DNA of 21,889 bases from Chara braunii (Eukaryota; Streptophyta; Charophyceae; Charales; Characeae), in contig BFEA01000508.1 in assembly GCA_003427395.1 (NCBI GenBank), positions 551,187 to 573,075 of the forward strand, written 5' to 3'. The notes under the pieces are model-generated. The model was not told the DNA's origin. It did no database searches and was given only the letters and a program-made list of their open reading frames with translations. Position numbers and translations under genes: made by a program. Positions 1 to 10,264 of the stretch are shown here, in pieces (positions within the stretch are counted from its first letter, which is position 1; every line of letters starts with the position of its first letter).

Positions 1-41
<41 letters not shown>

Positions 42-73
42 CCTGATGGATGTGTGCGATTGCACAAGCATGC

Positions 74-300
74 GTATTTATATCTCTGCATGCGTGCTGG
101 GATGCATGTTTGGGTGTATCTCTGCATGAGCGAACATGTCCATGTGTGTGTGTGTGTGTGTAAGATTTTCACCACAACAGCCCCTGTTCCACCAAGATGA
201 GTATATATCTGTGCATGCGTGCTGGGATGCATGCCTGGGTGTACCTCTGCACGAGTGAACATGTCCATGTGCATGTGTGCGTGTGCATGCCCGTGTGCGT
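74..300. repeat. Degenerate tandem repeat rich in TG and GCATGC
   Basis: Blocks at 74-160 and 200-280 share GCATGCGTGCTGGGATGCATG, then CTGGGTGTA, then AACATGTCCATGTG. A third, shorter relative is at 808-840. The opening 1-40 is (TG)20, and further TG runs lie at 145-162 and 313-330. No gene is evident. Confidence 0.75.
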
Positions 301-423
301 GTTCGTATGCATGTGTGTGTGTGGTATGTGTGCGTGCGCATGCGCCGACGGATGTGCACATTTGTGTAAGCATGCTTAGATATGTATCGTCAGCATGTAA
401 AATTCCGGGCTTTGTAAGAAGTA

Positions 424-771
424 TATATATTTGTGACGATATATATCGTCAAATAGAACTGCCCGGTAAACCGTAGGCAGAGAGGGAGAAGAGGACAACA
501 AACGAGGGGCTGTGACAAACTGTTTCGTCGGAGTTTCACCGACTATATATATATATATCCTCACAAACAGAACTGCCCGGTAAACCATAGGCAGAGAGAG
601 AGAAGAGGACAACAAACGAGGGGCTGTGACAAACTGTTTCGTCGGAGTTTCACCGACTATATATATATATATCCTCACAAACAGAACTGCCCGGTAAACC
701 ATAGGCAGAGAGAGAGAAGAGGACAACAAACGAGGGGCTGTGGCAAACTGTTTCATCGGAGTTTCACCGAC
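424..771. repeat. Three-copy 114-bp tandem repeat
   Basis: GAACTGCCCGGTAAACC begins at 456, 570 and 684, a constant 114-base period. Copies 2 and 3 are nearly identical, including the (TA)n start. Copy 1 differs in the AT-rich part, where TTTGTGACGATATATATCGTC forms a small palindrome. The minus strand stays open through all three copies, but the frame includes the microsatellite and I do not call it coding. Confidence 0.9.
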
Positions 772-1077
772 TCATCAGGAGGCTGAACCCTATATATATA
801 TATATATGTGCATGCATGCTGAGATGCATGCTTGGGTGTCTTTCCATCAAAACTGGCCAAGGGTTGTGACAAGAACAAAACGGATCCCCCGCTTATCATT
901 CTGTGAAACTTAAGATACGGCCATTTAAAGCCTCTGCCTACCTGTCTCATAACCAACCGTCGGTTGCGCAGCCCGATGAGGGTGTCTCCTTGGCTCTGAG
1001 TCTCTGGCCAATCGAATCGAGTGCAAGGCATACCTCTCATGGAACCTTTGCCAACCACCCATGAGCATACGATTCCC

Positions 1078-1131
1078 ATCATTATCATCATCATTATCAC
1101 CATCGTCATCGTCCTCATCATCATCATCATC
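1078..1131. repeat. Imperfect (ATC)n trinucleotide repeat
   Basis: CATCATTATCATCATCATTA is followed by similar ATC/GTC triplets for about 54 bases. The stretch around it, 780-1745, holds no coding region I can support, only a poly-A run at 1328-1344. Confidence 0.8.
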
Positions 1132-1739
1132 GATAATTCAAAATAGTGAAAAACTACGTACTGTCCTCTTCTACGAAAAATAACTTTTAAATAAGTTAAA
1201 AAACGATAAAAATTCATACCGAGCACGATCATTACCTGATTGGCACTAGAGCCTCACCAGTCCCTCTGCTTGGGACCACCACCTCCGGGCAAATGGAACC
1301 AGCCTGACATGGACAGACGTGTGCTTTTTTGGAAAAAAAAAAAAAGAAGCTGGCCCACACAAAGATCAGCTGATCCAATCGTCACCGCCCCGTTGCTGGT
1401 TTAACATCCCACGGTTGAAGAGATCGCACAAAATGAATTGCGCAGCCCATGCTCACTCAGAAGATTTCTTTCGTTGCGCATATACCCCTTCCTATTCGCC
1501 ATTACCCTACCAAACAATATCGAACAATGCAGCCATGGTTAATAACTACCAGCTCGCATTCCCACAAACAGAGTTGCACATTCTGAAAGACGGCGCGTCG
1601 CGTTCGATTGATCCTGACACCAGCCACTTCTTAGACAAGAAAATGGCAAAAACCATAGCACTGGTTGTTTTCTTACATAAAATAATAACCAGGTCTAATT
1701 TGATCGATAACCTGCGAGCCAGTGTGATGGGCATATCTG

Positions 1740-1805
1740 GTTAACTGCACCTCACAGGTTTAACTTGAATGAAATGATAATTGTGAGGTGCATAGTGTTG
1801 TTAAC
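1740..1805. repeat. Inverted repeat with GTTAAC ends
   Basis: TGCACCTCACA at 1746-1756 is the exact complement of TGTGAGGTGCA at 1782-1792. GTTAAC flanks both sides at 1740-1745 and 1800-1805. The right spacer is longer than the left, so the outer pairing is imperfect. Confidence 0.6.
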
Positions 1806-3230
1806 TCAAGAGGGGCAACCAGCTTTTCAGCTTCCAAACAGGGGAGTCCCTCATACAGGGGGGGAGAGAGGGGGGAGGTGCTTACTCACCCACGGCACTT
1901 GCGGTTTTCATTGCGCATATGGGTGGAGGACAATCATGTCCGCCACTGAGTCCCAATACACACACACACACACACACACATCTTGTTGGAAGGCCGTCGT
2001 TCTCAAAATTTTGTCCCACTCTTTTGTTCCATACGGCCCCGCCTCCGCCTCGGCGCCTCCGTGTATCAAATGTGGTGAAGTATGCCATCTCGCACGCTGG
2101 ACAGTGAGGATGGGTTTTCTCCGCAAAACGTCAAAATATGACTGTACTTCTTCTTACCTTCCCCCTGCAAGGGAAGGGAATCTTTTGGAATCCCAACGCA
2201 CGCAAGCAACTACAACAATGTATGTACTCAAACGACAAAAGCAAATGAAAAAAACTACTTCACAGGTTCGCATGGCTCTTGACAAACTGACCGAAGCTAG
2301 CTGAGCACGTACTTCACAAGTTCGCTCGGCTCCGAGTGAACTTACACACAGGCCAGTTCCCAAATTTTGTCCCAGTCTTTGTCCCACTCAACAATTCACT
2401 GCTCCTCCCTCCTCGTAAGGAAGGCGCCTACTCCTCTTACCCTCCGGACTCATCACAGCTGCCCCCCGTCCTGGCAAATCGAAACCGGCGAAGCAGAAGA
2501 GACCCCAACCTACTCCCTCCCACGTCCACAATCTCACAAAATTTCCATCCCCACATATTACCTGGCTTCAGAAACTTCGAGACTTTCCATCCGCACATTA
2601 CCTTTAGCTGCAAACTGCTCGCCTCACAACCAACTCACAAAAAAATACTCATTCCAACCGACGGCATGGCAACGGACACCATGGTGTGCACTTACGCACC
2701 TGCGGCCCTTCGCTATGGCACCTTCATTTCAGAGGAAGTTTGAACCCAATCACCTGTTGTTAGACAGCTCGCAGCGCATGCAAAATACATTTTCCGGAGG
2801 TGGATGGCGACCGATCGATATCCTACTTGCTCCTCGAGAGCCATTCATTACGCTATCGGATTGTCATAACCTACAGCATGAGCATCGTCATCAACATCTC
2901 CTCCCTATCGTGGGCACATTTACACAAAATGTCTAACAGTCCAATTGCTTTGTTGGCAGCATAGCATTCACTGCTCCTGATTCGACTCGAAATGCTCCTG
3001 ATGAAGCTGTAGATGCAGTAGTCATCCAGGCAAAATGCTCTGGAATGCTACGCTCATGCGCTTAACGTATAGTATGCAAATCGACCGGAACCGAGCAGAC
3101 GACCTGTGCAACCAGTTCTCTCTATCTACCTAATTCGCTACAGATGACGCATCGACCGTCTTCCTCCATCTCGAGTAGTCGTCAGACTTTTATGTACAAG
3201 AAAGTCAATCCTAACACCTGAAGGAAACAA
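1806..3230. other. Non-coding stretch, no gene recognised
   Basis: There is a (CA)11 run near 1958-1980. Short diverged direct repeats are ACTTCACAGGTTCGC (about 2259) against ACTTCACAAGTTCGC (about 2311), and AAATTTTGTCCCA-type sequence near 2006 and 2373. A 189-codon open frame at 2367-2936 has no motif I know and is Ser/Thr/Pro/His-rich in a way typical of chance frames in C-rich DNA. Confidence 0.5.
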
Positions 3231-3320
3231 ACCATCACAGCTGGGACCATAACAGGTGGAACCACAACAGCTGGGACCATAACAGGCGGGACCACCACAG
3301 GAAGAACCATCATCTACACG
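3231..3320. repeat. 30-bp tandem repeat, two to three copies
   Basis: Two units starting AACCATCACAGCTGGGACCA and AACCACAACAGCTGGGACCA, each closing with TAACAGG(T/C)GG, are followed by a degraded third unit. Confidence 0.7.
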
Positions 3321-3384
3321 ACCATGACAATTGCTGTTGCTGTGTGTTAGGTAAGTATGTCAAAGAGATATTACCTGCATTTCT

Positions 3385-3915
3385 CTGAAGACGGCAAACT
3401 CAGCAACAAGTGAAATGAATCACTAGTAGTTTCACTACATAAACAGATGTGACTGTGTACTCGATGGAGGCAGCGCGTACAGCTACAGGGTGACCTCATT
3501 TCTACTTTCCACGTAGGCAATAACATTCTGGCACCTGCATTTATCCGCTGTGGAAGCGTCTTCATTGATGCTTGACACCACCATTCCCATCTCTGCTCCT
3601 CCCCTGTACCCTCCCCGCCCTTCTCCCTCTCTCAGAGAGAGGGACAGTTGTTCCACATCCTCCCGTAAAGACGCTCAGCGACAAGTGAAATGAATCACTT
3701 GTAGAAACAGATGACCCTGTGGACTGCATAAGAGGCGGCGCAATTTCAGTTCGACTTGCCACGCAGTCAAGAACATCCTTCTTGGCTGGCTGCATTTATT
3801 TGTCCACCAAGAAAACCTCTTCACGCTGGGCACCACCATTCCCATTTCTGCCCCTCCCCTCTACCGCCCCCCCTCACCCTCCCTAGGGGGAGCAGTTCCA
3901 GATTCTTCCATTAGG
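3385..3915. repeat. Diverged tandem duplication, period about 255-275 bp
   Basis: ACAAGTGAAATGAATCACT occurs near 3406 and 3681, and CACCACCATTCCCAT near 3576 and 3831. Cysteine-codon-rich and pyrimidine-rich stretches follow in both. No open frame spans either copy. Confidence 0.7.
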
Positions 3916-4136
3916 AACCATCTATACTAATATGATAATTTATGGTTCTATATCCGTGGTGTCGCTTCTCCTGGTGGCAGCGCCTTGGCTCTCTTCTAGT
4001 CCAGCAGCTTGTCTGTTGGCTTCTTTCCAGCCACTCCTACATAACATCACTGGCGACAAACACCTAGGAAATGGAGGCGTTGTCAATTGGAGAGGCAGGT
4101 AAAGCGCGAATGCCTCAAACGGCTGAACTCACAGGT

Positions 4137-4230
4137 AACTGACTGTCTGAAGACTCTGAACCGACGTGCAATCCGAGTCTCTTCGGCTAACTGACTGTCT
4201 GAACCGACGTGCAATCCGAGTCTCTTCGGC
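4137..4230. repeat. Tandem duplication of about 45 bp
   Basis: AACTGACTGTCTGA occurs at 4137 and 4189. A 33-bp block, TCTGAACCGACGTGCAATCC plus GAGTCTCTTCGGC, occurs at 4155-4187 and 4198-4230. The two copies differ by a 9-base piece. The surrounding 3915-5069 holds no supported gene; a G-rich run lies at 4617-4652. It is the likely 3' flank of the calpain gene. Confidence 0.85.
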
Positions 4231-5069
4231 ACTGAAGGTGTGTGTAATACGTACGACCCTGAATCACCATGCTTGTCTGCGTAGTGCGTACAGAGGACTG
4301 CCTCGCCCAATTACATCCCTCGTTACTTGCCGGGAAATTACCAAAACAATCCAACGAAGAGGTCTACACACCGAGTGCTGCATCATCGCCCCCACGGGCC
4401 TGATTTTAAGTCCCATACCCATGTCTATGCGGATTTCGATTCTACCGTTGATACAAACGATGTTGATGCCCACACCGATGTCGATGTCCTGTACCGCCGC
4501 CAACCAAAGACGTGTGTATCAGAAAGCTACCGACAGAAAAAAGTCCCAATTCCTTTCGCACACCTTCCAAAGTGGAGGGGGCCTTCGTACAAAGCAAGCG
4601 GGGTGGGATGATGGGGAGGTAGGGTGGGGAGGGCGAGGGGGAGGGGGAGGGGGAAGCTATCAGCCTATCGCCAAAAAAACTATCAGGGCCCCATATTGTC
4701 AGGTAAGGGCTAATCCCCCGCAATCCGTACAGGTCTTGCTGAAAAATGAAGCAGACTGGTTGGTACAGAAAGGTACGATGCGCTTGCGCAAGCGACCGCT
4801 TTGCGATCTCCGAACCTTCTCTTCAAACGCCGCACTCAGACTGGTTGCCACCTCTTCAAACAGTAGTTGAGTGCGGCGTTGGGCGTGGAGTCGTGGACGA
4901 GCACATGCGTTAAACAATACAATATAATCAACCTGAATCATGAATATCTCGCTTTTAAAGGCCTCGTAAAGGGGGCAAACGCAAAGGCTCCTTTTTCTTA
5001 GTTTCAACTTTCAAGTCCTCCCTGTAGGGACTTGCATCAAATATGTTTGCTGGCTGAAGAAAAAAACAC

Positions 5070-5297
5070 TCAATTGCCATTGAGATCGTACATGAACATG
5101 ACTTGCAGTCGGAGCTTTCCTTTCACCGTAGGGGGGGCCTTTCCCTGAATATGCCCAAGGAGCGAAGGCTTTTTGCGAAGAGGACAAGTTACATCCCATG
5201 GCTTGTTGACTCTCTCATTTGTCGAGTACTCCGCCGTCTTGATGATCACCTCCCCCATGAACCGCCTCGTTCCCAGCAACATATTCTTGTTGTACAC
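5070..5297 (-). CDS. Calpain terminal exon h (end of C2 domain, basic tail, stop)
   Basis: This 228-nt exon begins after AATTTTCCAG and encodes VYNKNMLLGTRRFMGEVII, then a 56-residue tail ending MFMYDLNGN and TGA at 5072-5070. FMGEV is the usual [FI]-[ML]-G-x-[VA] strand after C2 loop 3. The positions where calcium-binding C2 domains have Asp-x-Asp read Asn-Lys-Asn, so loop 3 lacks its acidic ligands. A strand such as VKGKLRLQVMFMY near the end may close the sandwich. Confidence 0.88.
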   Translation of the reverse strand: MYNKNMLLGTRRFMGEVIIKTAEYSTNERVNKPWDVTCPLRKKPSLLGHIQGKAPPTVKGKLRLQVMFMYDLNGN

Positions 5298-7810
5298 CTG
5301 GAAAATTGGAAATGCGTTTTTTGAGCAAAAATGAAACGTCAAAAACGAAAATGAAAGCCTTAGAAACAGTGACTTTTTTTAAAGTTTTTTCTTTTTTCTT
5401 TTTCCTTTTTCGAACCCTATCTTCTTTGGTTGTTTTAAAATTAATAAGTATGAACAACATATCACTGGCAGTTTTTTCAACTTTTTTGTGAGTACAGCAC
5501 ACATCATTGCGATATCTCAGCAACACACAAAATGAGGGTTGCACTGGTTACAGGACTTACACCCAACATCTCACAGCCTGGGTTGATGACCTGTATGAAG
5601 CCCAAGTACAGAAAATGGCCAACAGAAGAAAAGAGACAGTAGGAAAAATGGGACCATAGAGCACATGAAAGAAAATTTAGACAAAGGAATTCACAAAAGA
5701 CCGCCACTTCAGAAATCTTGAAAACTGTTACATCCCACACAACTGAAACACTCTTACTGCACGTACATCTCAGAGAGAGATAAATGTCTAGAAATTTGTA
5801 ATTAGCGGTCTTGTTTTTTTTTTAAAAAGAAACACTCTTACTGCGTGAAGGAATTCAGAAAAAGGAATTCACAAAAGACCGCAAGGGCGGAGAAACTACA
5901 GAGTGAAGTTCAAGGCTTCCAGCTGTGAGACATAATATCTCCTTCGGTTGACCTGTGGCGGAGGCTTTCAAGGACTACCGTCTTCGCCCGAATAGAACGC
6001 CCGGTCATTATCGTTGCATCTACACAGAATACTGCCTCAGATACGGCTAGAATGACCAGGCGTTCTGTTCGGGTGAAGACGGTAGTCCTGGATTACAGAA
6101 TTTACAGGTCAAAATGCTTTCGATCTGTGAAAAAGGAGTCCAGAGTCCAAACCCTTATCTTTATCTTCCCACTTTTCCATTCCCTTGTACTTGCTCGCAG
6201 AGAATGGCGAGGAATTAGCAAAAAATATGTTTTTAATAGAGAGCCGAAGCCGGGTACGGCTCCCGGTGTGTGATCTTATTGCTGGAATGATCTCATTGCT
6301 GGAATGATCTCATTGTTGTATCAGGGACGCTGGGCCCGTTTCCCAGCAAGTACGCCCCCATACCAATAGATTGGGGTAACAAGTCGCACGCACGCCTACT
6401 AGGTGACGGTGCTCAACGAGCGTCAATGAAAGGTCAACGAGGGTCAATGAGTGGTCAATTAGTACAAGCTAAACATCTTGTCGGTGGGAGTTTGCCCTGA
6501 GGGTCCATGAATGGTCAATGAGTGGTCAATGAGTGGTCAATGAGGGTCAATGAGTGGTCAATGAGTGGTCCATCAGTGGTCCATCAGTGGTCCATCAGTG
6601 GTCAATGAGGGGTCAATGAGGGGTCAATGAGGGGTCAATGAGGGGTCAATGAGGGGTCCATCAGTGGTCAACGAGTGGTCAAAGAGTGGTCAATGAGGGG
6701 TCAATGAGGGGTCAATGAGGGGTCAATGAGGGGTCAATGAGTGTCCTTTATTATTTATTACTGTCATCAGAGAGAGACTCACTCTGACTCTGTAGAATAC
6801 GACTGTTCTTACTCGTGTGGCCAATTCAAAGCCCACAGGGAAACCACCACCGCCAGATGGCAACAGCGGGTAGAGAGCCACAGCCATCATGAACAGAAGT
6901 GCTGCAGAAATCTCATCAAGGAGGGGGTGCTGCATAAAAGGAGGAAGATCCTCAGAGATTGTAATAATCTGATTTGATCATCATCTGTTTGTTTAATAAC
7001 AGTCACGAGTGTGTATCATCCAGCCAATGCAGCCATGCTCCTTTTTGTTTTCCCTTTTTTGAAGTTTTTTCTCCCTGTTGTCTTCTACCATCGCAAGGCT
7101 CACTGCCTACAAATGATTACAAGCTACCTTTTCTTGTCCCATGCATTCAAAATAAGGGTCTGTGTGAGTTCTTTTGTTTTTTCCTTTTTTTTAATAGCTC
7201 CATCCATATCCAGGATGCTAGTTTTTTCTTTTTCAATGATCCTTTTCCCAGTCAACCTTGCAACGCCACTATCAGCAAAATAGAGAAAAGGAAAAGGCTG
7301 CAAATAGCCCTTCTTGATTTCAGAAATCCAAGGACCACCATCTTCCGCCGAATAGAACTTAAGGTCATATATCTAGACTGAAAGTTGGCCCAAATGCTGC
7401 GATAATGACCTATGTTCTAGTAGGGGGAAGAGAGTAAAGTTCACTAAACTAATCAGAAGAATAGCTGCTGCACACCGGCAATCAGGTGAACAATGATGCC
7501 ACAATCCGTATAGTGACGTTCCAGAGGCCCATATACATTCTGACCAGGCTACCCTTGGGGATTCTAAATCTGTTCAGCCCACACCCTTCACACATTCTCT
7601 CCCCTTTCCCAAATTCCCTCCCACCCACACCCAACAAGAAAGGGTAGCAACTGCCGCATATCGAAACTTACCCGTGCTGTGAGAAAGCTGTCCATCGAGC
7701 TCACGAAGAACACATATCGATTTCTCCACTCGGGCTCAACCGTGTCCCGACGAACAGGCGTCCTGACCTTCTGCCCCTGCAATCACCCACACACACACAC
7801 ACACGCACGT

Positions 7811-7895
<85 letters not shown>

Positions 7896-9153
7896 GTTAA
7901 GATTGGGTTAGTTACCAGATTTGACAGAAGAAAATAGGCAGCTTGTCCCCCACATGAGGAGAAGACAGCTGTATTTAAAAAAAGAAAAAGCAAAAAAGAA
8001 AAGAAAAGAAAAGAAAAGAAAAGAAAAGATTTGGATTTAACGCCTTCATCTGGACGCATTTGTGTTACCAGGGGATGCCTCTCCAAGGAGGCAACCCGTA
8101 ACTACTATAGTCTTCCCCCGAATACAACGTACGGTCATTATAGCTGAATTTGGGGTATCTTTCAGTCTAAATTCAGCTACAATGACCGTACGTTGTATTC
8201 GGGGGAAGACTGTTTAGTAGGTCACCCTGGAACGGTTCCCTACTAGAAGTCCAGCCGAATACCTTAAAGCACTACCGTCTTCCCCCGAACACAACGCACC
8301 ATCATTTGGACTGCATCGGGACGGAAAGAACGTCTGTACGCATTCATTATCAGGGAGCGTTATGTTCGGGGGAAGACGGTAGTACACCACACATCGGCCC
8401 GCGGGTGTCAGCACGAAACCCGCACCACTTCGGAGGCCGCCGATTTTTTTTCTTTCAACGGTGGGCCTGGCCGCGCGGCGCCTCCGAGTTTCGTTTTGCT
8501 TGTGGCGACAAAAAAACTTTCTGCAAGGCTGGGGCCGTGTACTACGTTAGGTATCGGTTTACTCGATTTATGCGTGTCATCCTTGCGCAGGGGCCATGCT
8601 AATCTTCTCTCTCTGTATCGTTCCAATGTTAACGGATGTCCCGAAGGACTGGTAGGTAGCTGTTTAAACCCAGACTGCTATTCAAACTCACGTTCGTTTG
8701 GGGCCCGCTCTGCTGCGGCTGATTGCTAAGCCGTGCGCTTCTGAATGCGCCACACGGTTTCGGACGAACTCACACAGCAGTCCTGGCTATGGAGGATCGA
8801 ACCGCCATCAACCAGCCATAGCCTGTGCATGCCAGGAGCTGAAGACCTGAACGAGAGCTCACCATTGGGGTAATCTCAACGACTCCTACCGTGAGAGGGA
8901 AAAGCAGTGTCAAAAAGAACAAGGAAAGAAAAAAGTAAGAAAAAAAGCATCATGCAATCAGGGCGTTCCGTTCCCAAGGACTGAAGAAGCTGTTTGGTGT
9001 ATGCCAGCAGCCCCTCCGAAGAGAGAGAGAGAGTGGGGGCTCTTGGGGAAAAGCACAGAACCTCCTTCAGATGATCGTTGCCGCCTGCTTGAGACGTGGA
9101 CATCAGCGTCGTAAGGAAAGACGAGTAGTATAAGTAGAGTTATTTGTACCTCC

Positions 9154-9219
<66 letters not shown>

Positions 9220-10032
9220 GGGGGAGGTTCTTGATGGGGAAAAGCACTCAATCTCCTTGAGAGGTGAGGTGGACAGTACCACCGTAGTGAGGATAGAAAA
9301 AATACTAAGTTGTTTGTAGGCTGCCTGCCGCACTTAGGCTTCAAGGGCGCACGTGTAAGTGGTTCTACGAGTGTGTGCGTCGTACAGGGGACGGGAGGAG
9401 AGAGAAGCCTCTGTCGTTTGGTGAAGGTTGTACTGTCGATCACTAGTCTTCTTCCCCCGAATACAACGTACGGTCATTATCGCCCTATTTAAGGCATCTT
9501 TCAGTCTAGATACAGACTATAATGCCCGTACGTTGTATTCGGGGGAAGAAGGCAGTCTTCTGGACTCTGTTGTCTGTTCCATGCATCTGGTCTCGCAGGT
9601 TATCACCCTCGTTGCACTCTGTTGTCTGTTCCATGCATCTGGTCTCGCTGTATTTAAGGCATCTTTCAGTCTAGATACAGACTATAATGCCCTTTCCGTT
9701 CTCGCCCTCGTTGCACTGCGTTGGGTCGTAAGTTCGTAACTGTTGACGTCAACTTTGACGGCCTACATTCAGTTCCCAGAGAACTGCCGCTGCTCATATC
9801 CCGCCAACTCGCGTTTTTTTTTTTTTTCCCCCTTTTGTTTGCGCATTTTGTATCTTGCTCTTCTCTAACAATTTTGCAACGGTTGTTCATGTTTTTCTTG
9901 AAAGCTGGGACTCCTTGAAAGAAAAAGGAAAAAAAAGAATAAAGAAGCTGTGATTCTTGGCTGCTGCCAGCGTTGTTGGGATCTCACTTCATTTCCTACG
10001 ACGATCTGTCTAACGTCATCGGCATTCGCCTC

Positions 10033-10092
<60 letters not shown>

Positions 10093-10232
10093 NNNNNNNN
10101 NNNNNNNNNNNNNNNNNNNNNNNNNNNNNNNNNNNNNNNNNNNNNNNNNNNNNNNNNNNNNNNNNNNNNNNNNNNNNNNNNNNNNNNNNNNNNNNNNNNN
10201 NNNNNNNNNNNNNNNNNNNNNNNNNNNNNNNN

Positions 10233-10264
<32 letters not shown>

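Noticed and set aside
376-756. Minus-strand open frame of 126 codons with a repeated 38-residue peptide
   Set aside because: It spans the 114-bp tandem repeat including its (TA)n, and is open only because the period is a multiple of three. No domain is recognisable.
2367-2936. Plus-strand open frame of 189 codons
   Set aside because: The composition is that of C-rich non-coding DNA. There is no motif, and an overlapping frame at 2336-2743 is equally open.
4166-4870. Plus-strand open frame of 234 codons
   Set aside because: It includes a tandem duplication and a G-rich simple stretch giving a poly-Gly run. No family resemblance.
6413-6745. Regular short repeats resembling a CRISPR array
   Set aside because: There are no unique spacers, the unit is 11 bp and head to tail, and the context is a eukaryotic intron.
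8781-8830. tRNA-like sequence on the minus strand (GGCTATGG...GGTTCGATCC...CCATAGCC)
   Set aside because: It has a B-box-like core and an 8-bp stem, but T-stem pairing fails and there is no D-arm or anticodon arm at the right spacing.
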